From contig OX030960.1 in assembly GCA_943735955.1 (NCBI GenBank), positions 5,118,535 to 5,182,534 of the forward strand: a stretch of DNA of 64,000 nucleotides. The letters run 5' to 3'. The DNA comes from Piscicola geometra (Eukaryota > Annelida > Clitellata > Hirudinida > Piscicolidae). The position numbers were made by a program, and so were the translations under genes. Within the stretch, counting starts at the first letter, position 1, and each line of letters starts with the position of its first letter. The notes below the pieces were generated by a model. That model saw only the letters and a list, made by a program, of their open reading frames with translations. It was not told the DNA's origin and did not search any database. Positions 28,623-41,242 of the stretch are shown piece by piece.

Positions 28623-31600
28623 TTTAATGAAAGCCTTTCAGATTTATGAATGCCTCTTTTGAAAATACTTTCGGTTTTTATGTGCTTTGGAATAATGGCA
28701 TTGTTGAGTCGCGTTTTGAATTCAGTATTATTTCCTGAAAGTTTATGTATGGGTTTATTAAAAATTAAATTGTTTTAAGAAGTTTAAGAAAATATTAAAT
28801 TTAATAAAGTTGAAAATAAAATAATTATTGAAAAGAAATATTTTTTTAGAATAAATGAACATCTGTTTAACATATTTCCAATTATATCACTGCGTTAAAT
28901 AAAAATGGAATGATATATTAAAAAATGACATGATGGAAAACAGATTTAGTATAAAAATAAGAAGAAGAAAAATAATTTGAGCAGCTAGAAAAAGATTAGG
29001 CTCAAATATCTCAATTGAATGCGAATTTAATAGGACTGTTAGTGAGCTAATGGCAGTATGCTGGCTGGTCATCTAATATCACAAAAAGAAACTGGGAAAT
29101 GTAAAGTCTGATTCCACATTTGAGTTTTTAGGGTCTCTTGTAATAATATGTTTTTGAACGCAATCATTTAGACGTGATGCGAATAATCAGATAGCATGTA
29201 GTATGTGACCTTAATCATGCAGCAGCATCCTTTTCGACATTACTTTCTCCTGTCAGTGTTTGAGCCTCAAAATTAATTTAACGAAAACGATTTTTTTGTT
29301 TAGTTATAGATTTTAATTTTTAAACCCCATAATAATATTTTATAGTGAAAATATTATATATATAAGTTTTATTTTTTTAACCAAAAAATCGACACCACAG
29401 GTAGGAAATGAACCTTTCGGAGTTCTTCAATGTCTATGATTCTTTATTGCCTTTATGTTTTATGACTCGTGCGTTGGACCTCTGTTGTTTTAACTGCTCT
29501 TTATGACTTTTCTGTTACCTCGTATATTAATTTATACGGCCACAACGTTATTTTATTGGCGATTTTTAGGTAACTATCTATATCCTTTGGTATAGGTAAC
29601 TAATTGGATTTGATGTTGAATGTTAAAAAGACGGATGAGTTTATAAATGGCGTTTGGATGAAGGAAGGAAGAAAATAGGTCAAATAATGAATGTGTGGAA
29701 ATATAAGTTCATGAATCAATTGTACGATTGATAGATGGGTTGAGAATGAGTATTATATATGAATTGATGAGACACAGAGGAAGATAGATTATGAATATCT
29801 TCGATATTTCAGTTAAACTTGATAAATAAGCTCTAATGAAAGTGGTAATATATTTATATATGAAGGCTGGTGACTTCATAATCTGCTCCATTAATCTCCA
29901 GGCAAATTTCAAATCCTTGGCCTTATTAGATTTTTCAAAATTAAAAGCACAATCTTCAATTTGTCAGCTTCTGTTTTTATAAATATTTTGTTTGTTATTT
30001 GTGTTAATTATTTCAAATATATTTTTGTGCCTGTTTGCGTTTTAATATCTATAGCGTGGGTTAGTGTATAAGTGTCTCTCAGTTGAGAAACATGCTTGAA
30101 GTTTTATGAAAAAAATCCAAATGATTTATCTGAAACTAATTTGGAAGTAATAAATTGAAAACTATAATTGTATTCTGGGCAGTCTGTTTCTTATTAAATC
30201 TGAGACGAATAGCCTATAGGCGGATTATAAGATGGATAAACAAATAGACGAATGGGCTGATGGACGAAAAGAAAAACTTTATTTTTTAATGAAAATAATA
30301 GTGGCGGATAGAATATATGGAATTATACATAATTAATAGTGGATTTAAAAAGACAGTTCAAACCGAGATAAAACGTATGATAAAACGTAATGAAAGGAAA
30401 TACACATGCAAAATGTAATTTTTTAAGTTTATAGAATCTATCAATAAATCAAGAAGTCTATTAAGTTATTAAATCTTTAAATACTTAGATAAATTTATAA
30501 GATAATGGTTGTTGAAAACGAGAAAAAATAATGTTTAGTTTGTAGTGTAGAAGACTTTTATTGCGTTTGATGAAGCAAGTGTAATACATCACGTTGTAAA
30601 AAAACATGTTATGGCTATCAGCATTGATGTGATAATGCAGTGATTTTGACAACTAAATGGATGATGCTTGCGGTGTTGTTAGAAAAATAGTGGTGGCGTT
30701 AATCTGAAAGAGATGTTAAATATGGCGATTAAAACGATTGACTTCAAAAAATGATATGGTAAAAGAGCATTGTATTTAAAAATTTGTTTTAGATAAATCT
30801 TTATCTTTAGGTTTTACTAGAAAATGGTATTAAAACTATGTGGACTAACAGCCTAGCAAGATGGCAGGTCTAATGATGTTGACTTTAGCCTGATAGCTAT
30901 CATCATTCATACTGGTATTTCTCATGCCTCTCTAGTCATGGAGACATCCTTCATACGCTTGTATACAAGACTTGGTGCATGCAATTATTTCTTTAGGAAA
31001 TTTATGTCATATGTTTAATCTATGTTTGAAATACTTTAATGTAATCTAAGAACATAATTTTATATGTGAGTAGTTAACATAAAAATGAAGTTATAATAAT
31101 TTATTTCATATATTGAAATTCGATATGTCAACCTCTACTTTAATATTTTGCAGTTTTCTAAGTTGTTTCATTTACAAATTCGTATCAATAAAAAACCTTT
31201 ATCCAAAGAAAATTACATCTAAAAAGTTCTTTTTTTTTAAATAATTTTTTTCGATTTTAAATTTGTAAAAATATGATTATTTAGTTTACTTAAAATTAAA
31301 ATTTCTTATACCAGAAGTGAAACTATAAATAAAATTCCAGAAAAGTAAATTTGAAGAAGTGCATTTTACATAAAACAAATTTGTGTACAATTATAATACA
31401 TTTTTTAAAAATTTAAACTAATGATAGGTTGAAGTACAACTTTAAACTCACTTTTAGAAGGTGTTTAAAATGAAAAGCTTCATCCGTTAAGAATCTTAAC
31501 TTAAGATTGATGAAAAATTACAATGTATAATATATTATGCAAAATTTTAGTTAATTTTTATAGGTTTTTCTACATCAAATGTTACTAAATTATTTGATAT

Positions 31601-33069
31601 TCTAGCTTGAAACAATATCGAAATTTCTAAACTATTAGAACTACAAAACGCGGTAAAATATGTTCCTAAACTTTGGGAATATATAATGTGAATGGAGGAT
31701 ATATGAAACAAGAATTACATATATATGTATATTCTCGCACTACCCTGGTTGAAAAAGAAGAGAGAATGATGGAGAGATGCATGACATTGATGATGATGGT
31801 GGTGAGAAGATGATGATAATGATTGCCGTGAAATAACCATGAGGTGGTGAGATGTTGATGAAAGAGATGAAATGAGATCAATTAGGGTATAGCAAATGAT
31901 GATAATAGTATTTATTTTATGATGGTCGCAAGTTAGTGGTCGGGATATGGTAAAAAGACTAAAATAATTATAACTTTTTAGTTATGAGTTGTAAAGACTT
32001 TCAATTAGTTATAGGATTGCAATTAATTTAGAAAGAACTACTGTGTTTGTATTCATATATAAATAAAAGATGGCAACGGGTCTAAAATTCAATATGCATG
32101 TTTAAACAAGATACGATCTCAATTTGCATTTTTTAAAAAACAAAATATAAGCATTTTTTTCTTGCTTTAATTCTCTTTTTGTTCATAGTAACCTCTTGTC
32201 AGAACATTATTTCACTCGATAAAAACTTGAATTATTGAACTTTTTTGAGAATAAAACTATAAAATAGTTTCAACTTTTTTTATATATTTCTTAAATTATT
32301 TTAGTATACATTTTTGTGAAAGTTTTAATTACTCAATTTAAAAAAATACCTGGACCCAACTCACTGCCTTTATTAATGTTCTAAAATCTTTTTTGCATGA
32401 ATGTTTATAACAAATTCTTATGTTATTTTGCATTTTTAAATATGAAATTATACATAGGCTCCAAACTTCAAGATTTGACATTTTTGTTCTTTATTGTCTT
32501 TTTTATGCATTTGTTTTCAATTAAAATAACCTTTTGACTAACATAACGAAAACGAATACTCTGAAACATTTAGGATATTTAAAAATATTTTCAAAAATTT
32601 TTTAAAGATTTATTTAACAATAATACTTATTACGGTTTCGACTCAAAAAGGTTGTTTCTATGTAATTCACTGATGATAAAAACTCGTAATGATTATTCTA
32701 CAGCTGTAAACAACTATTAAAACAATTCTTAATTATTTTATTGCGTTTATAATTAGGTGGAGGACCTAAATATGTAATTATTACAAAAAAATTTCCTTAC
32801 GCTTATTCAGCCAATTAATTTCTGGAGAGAAATTTTTCATAAATTCTGCAATAATTACAAAAATAATTGTAGCCTGATTGCCTATCATTACTCAAGACTT
32901 TTTTCACAATTAATTTATTCATCAATTGTATTTTCAACGTAGCATCAATGGTGAGAATGATATAACGATGATTCAGCGTTTGGGTGTGCTTTTTGTCCTT
33001 CAATCGTATTTAGTTACAAAGCTAGGATAAGTAGATCGAAGTGTGACCTTGTTTCTTATCAAAAGGTTT

Positions 33070-34040
33070 TGCCGAGCCTTTCTTGACACCACCCGCGGAA
33101 GAATGGTGTATTGCATGGTGTATGTGTGTGATGTTTAGTGCACCCTTTATCTTGTATGCCTTTTAAAATCTTTTTGCGATTTCTTTAGTAGCTTTTGCTT
33201 CAAAAGAAAGATAAAAAACATTAGTTCGTTCTACTTTGTGTTTATATCGATCCCCTTGCTAGAAATACCAATGAAAATCACAGTGTTCAAAAATCATACA
33301 TCTTAGTTAAAAATTCAGAGTTTTTACATTTTTTTCGTTAATTGGTTAAATTATAAGTTTTATTATGTTTTGACGATTCTCTTGGTCACAATAAATGCCA
33401 CTCTTTCTCTTCGATTCTTTCAGTCGACCACGCAATACCTGATTCCGTTCCGGGATGTCATGCCTTATCGACATTTCTTATATGAAGGAAATACCTTTCA
33501 GTTAGTTTAAATGAATTTCCAACATATTTTGACAAGTATCTGTTCTTATTTTAATTGTGAACAGAATCTTTTATTAAATATTGTTTGTTTAAATATTTAC
33601 AATTTGTAAATGTATTAATCTAAAATATTCCTATTATTTATTAAACTTTATTCACAGATTTTAAACATTCCACTCTCACTTCTAATTTGCATCATTAAAA
33701 AGCCGTGCTCAAACAATTTTTAGTCGACTTTCCAATGCACACAAGAATCTACGATGAAGCGTCGAACGAAGCCTTCACTGTAAAGCCATGGACCTATATT
33801 AAGAAGTCCATGGTAAAGCCTTTTCTTTCGTGCTTGTTTTTTTACCATTACTACATTGGTAAAAAACAGATTTTTGGCTACTTTGAAAAGAGCTTAGGAA
33901 TTATTTTTTATTATTTAAATCTTCAATGAATTAAAAACAATTTATTAAGCTATGTAAATTTTTCTGATGCATTATTTCGACTGCATCAAAAATACATTTC
34001 TACAGCTACAAAAGAATGCCTAGAAATTCCACCAATGAAA
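33070..34040 (+). other. Cluster of orphan exon-like segments
   Basis: Several segments have protein-like codon content above the AT background and sit between plausible splice sites on the plus strand. One at 33070-33105 is open in two frames. One at 33426-33507 reads STTQYLIPFRDVMPYRHF... after a TTCTTTCAG acceptor and before a GTTAGT donor. One at 33703-33811 reads VLKQFLVDFPMHTRIYDEAS, continues NEAFTVKPWTYIKKSM and meets a GTAAAG donor; a downstream acceptor at about 34005 would give LQKNA-stop. The phases of the second and third segments do not join directly, so an intermediate exon is missing or this is a decayed gene. I do not recognise the family. Confidence 0.3.
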
Positions 34041-35639
34041 AATATAATATCTCAAATACGTTTTCAGTCGATCTTGCAAATGAATTGTTCTAAGCATTCA
34101 TTCTTCTTTTTTGGATGAGTTCTTTTATTTTCCGTTTTTAGAATATTTGTATGCATAGTTTTTATTATTTTTATTTCGGTTCTTTTCTTCTTTCAAGTTT
34201 ATTTCCATAATTTTCTGCTATTTTCAAAATTGTAAAAAATTTATAGAATAGAAAATAATTAACTGATAACTTTTTATTTTCTTATTCGGATTCGAAATAT
34301 TCCTACTACAATGATTTTCCCGGCAAAGTGTTGTGGTCTACATCTTGCAACGATCTGCTGCCTCTCTCTACACACACAAGAACATACAAATACAACTAAA
34401 TTCATCTCATCACTTAAGGTGGGCACAGTTTATCTCAAAACTAACTTCGTTAACCATTAATCCGTAAATTTCGTTAAGCGTTAATCAGTAAATTTTTTAA
34501 CTTTTGCGAAAATTAATGTTAATTAAATACACGTGCTATTTTGAAAAAGACAAATTGAAAACATCGTAGAAATGGATTAAATTTGTAGTTTTATGAGATT
34601 GGTGTTGATAATAATCTCGACTTGTTTAAAATTATTTATCTCGCATGTTATTATTTTGTTGTTTGATATATATATATATTTTTTTTTGCCTTGTCAGATG
34701 TATCTTCTTGTCTTGTCGTCTACTATACATAAAAAAAGTTCTTTAATTGATTTCGCTTTTATTATTTTTATTTAGTTAATAAAAACTCGGAAATTAATTA
34801 AAAATAATCTTTAAAATTGCATTTTTACAGAGAACATAAAATTCAACTTCAAAAACCTCTTCTTTTTGAAATCCAGAAACATTTTTTGGAACTTGGCATC
34901 TTTTCAAAGTTTTTTAAGTTTAAAAAAAATCTACATTCCATCCGCTAATGCAAGACATGAAAGTCCTAATGAAGCTCGTGGTGAAGGAAACATCTGGGTG
35001 GTAGAAGGATATAGATGATAATGATATTCACGTAGATTTTTATAGTTTTGTAATTTATTTGAAATAAGAACATTGGAAATAATTAGTTTTTTATCGGTGG
35101 TTTAAAAAAAATAATTAATACAACTTCTGATATATATATTTTTAATTCTTTCTTCTACATAGTTTAAACAAGCTGTTGGATTTTTAATAAAAAATATTAT
35201 TGAAAATCTTGACAAATATGGTAAAAAATTACTAGCATCTGACTCAACTAAATTTAATTACACTTTTCCAGTTCCAGACTTCCAGGAGTAAATTGAAACA
35301 TAAATTCTGAATTGCGTTCTAGAAGATTTCATATAAAAAATTAAAACTTTTTTGATTTAAAATTTTTTCAAGTTTCAGAAATTTGTAAAATAATTTTTAA
35401 ACAGTTTTTTATTGAATTTTTCCCAGTTTTGTATATTTTCATAAAAAATATTTTTTACATTTTGTATAATTTGTTGAATATAAATATTTTCGTGAAAACT
35501 CTTTAAAAGCACGTTAGATGTCTAAATGAGAAGAATGGACGTTTAAAAGCAATTTATATTATTTTAAGTATCTTAAATCACTCAAAGACCTTTTCACCTT
35601 ACCATCACCTCTGGGCTATGTTTCTATGACTATCAGTGG

Positions 35640-35712
35640 GTGTATGTAGGTGTGTGTTTCGATGTTTATGTGTATGTGTGTTTCGGTTTTTATGTGTATG
35701 TGTGTTTGTGTA

Positions 35713-35754
<42 letters not shown>
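35640..35754. repeat. (TG)n/(TA)n compound microsatellite
   Basis: A TG-rich tract with imperfect GTGTATG units runs into an uninterrupted (TA)n of about 16 units at 35723-35754. The open frame through it (MCVSMF...YIYIYI) is a by-product of the repeat. Confidence 0.85.
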
Positions 35755-35759
<5 letters not shown>

Positions 35760-36786
35760 TCTTGTGTGTATTTTTAATACATTAGTGTGCATTCATTTTT
35801 TCATAAAAAATAGTTTTTGTGTTAACTTATTTTTCCATTCGATCTTCTGCAGTTTCAAGCTAAGTTGTTATCCTATTTTTATTTTTTGACTTCCTCGTTT
35901 ATTCCAAATTAGTGCATGAGTGTGGTTATCGATTATACATTTCCACAAAGAATAAATTGAATGTGTGTGTGTGTTTTTATCTTTCGGCTCTTATGTTTGA
36001 ATTAGATTTTGTGTATTATCATCGTGACATGAATTTACAAAGCCTGATTAATTAATTTATCGATTGAAGGATATAAGCTTTATTGACAAATACTATTGTT
36101 CGACTATCAGATGGATTGATTACCTGCATTAATAAGCTATTTCTCACTTTTTTGTTTTTCTAAGTAATTTATTGAGTGACTAATTGGATCCCTGATTGCA
36201 AGCCTGACTGGATTCTCACAATCCTCTAATGATCAAAAAACCAGCGAGTAATTATTATAATCGATGTCTATACGGTGGTAAAGAACCTCTCTATCTGCTT
36301 CTTCATTAGTGGTGCATGGCGGAAAGTGATATTGCGGTGGGTGGAATAAATGTAATACAACACTTTCGTGCCAGTGCACGTGAAGCTTACTGTGCACGTG
36401 TGGGGTGACTTAATGAACAGGAAATCTTGACTCATCGGAACGTTAGCCGTGGTGCTCTGTAGAAACATGTGCCATTCAGCTTTTATATTGGATACTTACT
36501 GTGGAATTGGGAGAGTAAATATGGATGCTAAAAAATCAAAAATGAAATGTATTATAAAGTTATTTAGTCTCAGTTCGAATAAAAATTAAATATTTAAATA
36601 TAGTAATTTTTAAATCAATATAAAACAATGTATTATAAAATATAAGAGTTTTTTTCTTCAATATTTGTCTTGTACATTTGTGTAGTAAATACCAGGGGAA
36701 AACATTAACTACACAAAATTCGATTCTATATAGAAATGGTTTTAACTCAAATTAAGGAAAATATCCTAAAATTGGTTTTGAAATTG

Positions 36787-36787
<1 letters not shown>

Positions 36788-36852
<65 letters not shown>
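36788..36852. repeat. (TA)n microsatellite
   Basis: An uninterrupted dinucleotide run of about 32 TA units. It is likely length-variable and a possible assembly weak point. Confidence 0.9.
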
Positions 36853-36855
<3 letters not shown>

Positions 36856-38026
36856 TGCAGAAAAAAACTCAATATATATTGATGGTACAAAATTAAAAAG
36901 CAATTAAAGATAAAAATAGTCTAGATACCACGATTACGAATGTACCTATATTACACAGATTCCAGGATATTTCTGAGCATTTATAATCCTCTGTAAATGA
37001 CTGATGAACATGAAAAATCCGATATTTTTACAGATTATAAAAAGGAAGACGTTTTTTTTGAATAAGCAAAAAAAGTATAAGAAATATATTAATAAATATA
37101 GTATTAAAAATATCTTTAATTTCGATTTTTGAATATAAATAAAAGATAAAAATAAAAATCTGTCTTATAAAAATAGGCATGGAATAAATACAAGAAAAAT
37201 GACTTATGTGGAGTGTACTTGTGCCTTGCAACCCTGGATGTCCTCACAAGCATGTGTGCGTGTTTGTGTATGTGTGTGTTTGTGCGTGCGTGCGTGATTT
37301 TGTATGTTTATGTTGGTGGGTTTCAGAAAAATGTGGAAAAAAAATAATCTTTTTGAGAAGATAAATGTTGATTTTTGTTAATATTTAAACGAAAAACCAA
37401 TTTAATACGTCCTATTTCAGTTTTAAGATTTTGTGTTTCTGAGAAGTAATCGTATATCTGTATGGTAATGTTATTCAGAAAAATATAATTAATCATTTTT
37501 CAGACTTTTTTGTAAAGAAGTTTTTTCTTTGTGTTTATGTGTGCTTGTGATAGAGAGTTAGGAAGAACTTTCTAATATATGTGCGTGGGTGGACGTAATA
37601 AAAATGGCAATTTGTTATCCTGGTAGTGCCGTTAAGAGAGAATGGAGTATTCAGAAAACATGAAACTTCAGTTTTTTCAAAAACATGTTGAATTATTTTA
37701 GTTTTTTTTCTTCACCTAAGTCATTGAGCTTTTTCTTATGCTAGGAACTAAAAGAAGGCATTAAATCTTTAACTTGCTTTGAAAAATTGTCATTGACATT
37801 TTAATGAATTTTCGCAATTTTAAAATTTTATTTTGTTTTATAGAATCATATTTTTACGTTTAAAAAAATATTTTTTATGAATTAGTTTTTATGTAGATTA
37901 ACATTTACAATATGCTTTCTACGTAAGTTTAGTTTTAAAATTCTTTTTTCAAAACTTTTCAAATTTTCAAATAATCCTAGTTTGTGTGTATTTTTTTCAT
38001 TGATTACACGTATTTATGAAGTAATT

Positions 38027-41000
38027 ATGGAATTTATGAATGATATTGAAATGACTGAAAATTCAGGGAAAGTGTGTTCCACAAGGGAACAAGAAAATGA
38101 AGGGAAAATTATTGAAGAGTTATTTGAAGATATAATATGCAGAGTAGTTGGGGAAATTGAGAATGAAAGTAACTTAGAGAAAGATGCAATCTCCTCATTA
38201 GATCTCATTACATGGGAAACTTTTTTTAATTCTAATGAACCTCTTGAAACCAGCTTAGAACTTATCTTTGGCAATGATACGTTTTCAGAGAAAAACTATT
38301 TGAAAGGGCTTAAATGGTAAATTTAAAAAATCTATATTCAACATTCAAATATAGGAATACTTTTAATCAATGTACATTTTTTTAAAGTTGATTTCAAAAG
38401 ATTATAAAAATTCGAAGGTCTCCTTGTGGCAACCAGCTTCTGGGCTCTTTCAATGACAATCACATGAGAACATACAACCTTGTAATTCACCACACTCTCA
38501 AGCAATCACAACTGGTAAGTAGTTACAAAAATCGTCAAACTTATGAAATTTTCAATTTTTTCAACATACAATCTTCATCATAAACATCTTTTTTTTAAAC
38601 TATTAAACCTTCAAAACACTACATCTATCTATACCATCTACCCCCACATCACAGGAACTGGCAACAAAGTGTTACGATGGAGAAGAAGTTTACGATTTTT
38701 CCTGGTATCCTGGCTCAACGATCCACGATGAATCTTCGTGTTGTTTCATAACCACCTCCAGGGGGCAGCCAATTCACCTATGGGACCCCCTCAATGCAGT
38801 CATTAGGTGTTCCTACAGGCCATATAATGCTGTGGTGGGTACTTGGAGCTTATATATTTATGAGTTTATATTAAACATCGCTTTTTATTGGAATTTACTG
38901 AATCGCCATCATAATTTCTCATTGACACTACAACACGTTTGTATCACTACTCAAAATAGTCCATTATTGTGTTTCAATTAATTGCAACAAAATACCCCTC
39001 ATATCACCCCATATTCATATAGTCCATATCACCATATCACCATATATGACTCAAGGATGAGATGGAGAGTGCTGTGAGTGTTTCATTTGACGCCTATGGA
39101 GAGAGGATTTTTTGCGGATTCAGCAACTGCGTGCGTGTCTTCCACACCAGCAGGCCAGGGAGAGATTTCGAACAACGACCCACCTATGGTTGATATGAGT
39201 GTTAGAATCATCGATGTCGTTATCATCATTAACATCGTTTTCTTCATCACCATCATCATTATTTTCTTCATCACCATGAATACTCTTTTATCACTATATA
39301 AAAACGACAATATTAATAGTTATTTTTATTTAATTTATTATTATTATCATCATCACCATCATCGCCATCATCATCATCAGTAAACAAGGAAGGACAAAAC
39401 GGCTTGATCTCTTGTTTCGCCTTCAATCAATCACAACCTCACACCTACGCTTGTGGCTCTTATTCCAAGACGGGTTGGTGGTTTAGTGCTGTAAGATAAG
39501 ATAGAATACGGGTTGGCGTTGTGAAATACATGGGTATATAATACAATATAAATAATACAATTTTATCGGATGAAGTACAATTTGATACAATAAAATTTAA
39601 AAGACGATAGAATAAACCGTCAAGCATTTAAATTAATCACCGTAATGATGATGAAGATAATGGAAATGAAGATGATGAGGATGATGATGACGGTGATGAT
39701 GATGATGATAATGGCAATGAAGGTGATGATGATTATGATGGTAATTATGATGCAATGATGATGACTAACCCTTCATCTTCACCCAGTTTCACTATGCGAC
39801 GACGCGTCGGGTGAGGTTGTGATGGTGTTTTCTGGCCACTCTGGTGGTGTCACCCATCTAGCTTTTTCCAACGACGGCAATAGGCTCTTCTCCGGCGGCA
39901 GGAAGGTCAGAGGGGAGCTTTGGGATGGGTCCATTACGAAAAAGATATGATAATACATTTTATAATAATTAAAAGATATTAATGAATATATATTATTATT
40001 ATAGTTTTTATATTAATTTTTTTAAATATGTATTTAAAATATAATATAAAAAGCTAACTTTATATCTTTTTATCTAAAAAATGTAGCAAATTTCTTCATA
40101 ACTCCCATTAACAACATCATAAGCAACCACAACACAGACCTCCTATAATTTACAACATCATAACCAACCACAACACAGACCTCCTATCATTAACAACATC
40201 ATAACCAACCACAACACAGACCTCCTATCATTAACAACATCATAACCAACCACAACACAGACCTCCTATCATTCACAACATCATAACCAACCACAACACA
40301 GACCTCCTATCATTCACAACATCATAACCAACCACAACACAGACCTCCCATCATTAACAACATCCCAACCACATAACTCCTATCATTAACAACAACAACC
40401 ACAAAACATTACCAAACATACCGACAGGACGACGAGATCTTGTGCTGGGACTTGCGCAGGCCTGGGCACGTCTTGAAGGCATTGCGTCGAAACGTTTCAA
40501 CCAACCAGCGCATCTTCTTCGATCTCGATCCGTTCGATTTTTAAATTATTTCGATCAATCGAAACATTATAATTTATGTTATTTAATAATTATCATGCTC
40601 CAGCGCAATTTTTTAAATAATTCTTTTTCCAAAAAAATTCGTAAAAATCTTAACTAATCATTGATCACTCCTTCGACAGCACAGACAGGTACGTTGTGTC
40701 AGGCAACCACGATGGCCACATCTCTCTCTGGGATAATGAAGCTTCCTTCGATGATAAGAACAACGTCAAAGCCAGTCTGCACAGCCATTGTCATGATGAT
40801 GTGGTTAATAGTGTCAGGTGAGTGATTAAAGTATTGATTTCTGTTCTTAACTAATAAATTTATTTATTTAATGTTTTAATTGTTTATATATTTATCATAG
40901 AAAATTAATAGTTCGAAAAAAGCGGTATCATTAATCTAACTCCAATTTAAAAAATAATTTTTCTCGTAATTTTAACTTCAATTTTAAAAACTATTAAAGT

Positions 41001-41242
41001 TTTTTTCCTAATTTTAACTTCAATTTTTAAATTCAGCATTCTGTACAAATAACTCAGTTTTTGCCACCCTTCTTAGCTTCCATCCCTGGTACCCTATCAT
41101 TGCATCCGGGTCGGGTCAACGCCACTTCAAGCTTCCATGCACTAGTGATGATGATGATGATGACGAGGAAGATGATGCTGATGAAGTAATCGATAATTCA
41201 GTTAAACTGTGGCTTTTGAATTGTAAAAATAAAACAGATTAA
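38027..41242 (+). CDS. WRAP53: WRAP53/TCAB1-like WD40 protein (telomerase and Cajal body)
   Basis: Nine exons join in phase to 439 residues: 38027-38316, 38418-38514, 38655-38834, 39056-39188, 39381-39473, 39787-39905, 40428-40531, 40680-40817, 41077-41242. WRAP53 binds the CAB box of scaRNAs and telomerase RNA and delivers them to Cajal bodies; it also acts in DNA repair. The signature strings of the family are present in order: [175 protein letters not shown] and a final VKLWLL. An Asp-rich tract near the end corresponds to the acidic insert in vertebrate proteins. The vertebrate N-terminal Pro-rich region is absent, so the protein is shorter than the human one (548). Donors at exons 4, 5 and 7 are GTTGAT, GTTGGT and GTTCGA, all forced by phase. 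Confidence 0.93.
39330..39380 (+). repeat. ATC-type microsatellite abutting a WRAP53 splice acceptor
   Basis: The end of intron 4 is TTATTATTATTATCATCATCAC followed by further CAT units, and the last CATCAG provides the acceptor of exon 5. The microsatellite therefore is the 3' splice region. Confidence 0.7.
39640..39770 (+). repeat. GAT-rich microsatellite in WRAP53 intron 5
   Basis: Imperfect GATGAT, GGTGAT and AATGAT units fill most of the short intron between exons 5 and 6. Its plus-strand frame is not coding: exon 6 joins exon 5 in phase without it. Confidence 0.75.
40130..40385 (+). repeat. 41-bp minisatellite in WRAP53 intron 6
   Basis: About six head-to-tail copies of a 41-bp unit containing CCTCCTATCATTAACAACAT and CATAACCAACCACAACACAG. 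Copies begin at about 40139, 40180, 40221, 40262, 40303 and 40344. Units differ by single bases (ATCATTA/ATCATTC, CCTCCC in the last). The array ends about 40 bases before the exon 7 acceptor. Confidence 0.88.

Larger units (their letters stand above)
28623..38026. other. Gene-poor 9.4 kb region
   Basis: The right side of 28.6 kb should contain the SOCS gene 5' UTR and promoter. The remainder is AT-rich with no complete gene I can recognise. It holds plus-strand exon-like segments at 33.07-34.04 kb, a minus-strand open frame at 36268-36468, a (CAT)n-like stretch at 31740-31890, a TG/TA microsatellite at 35640-35754, a long (TA)n at 36788-36852 and a TG-rich patch near 37255-37300. Confidence 0.55.

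Noticed and set aside
35650..35889. Frame MCVSMFMCMCVSVF...
   Set aside because: It is a product of the TG/TA microsatellite.
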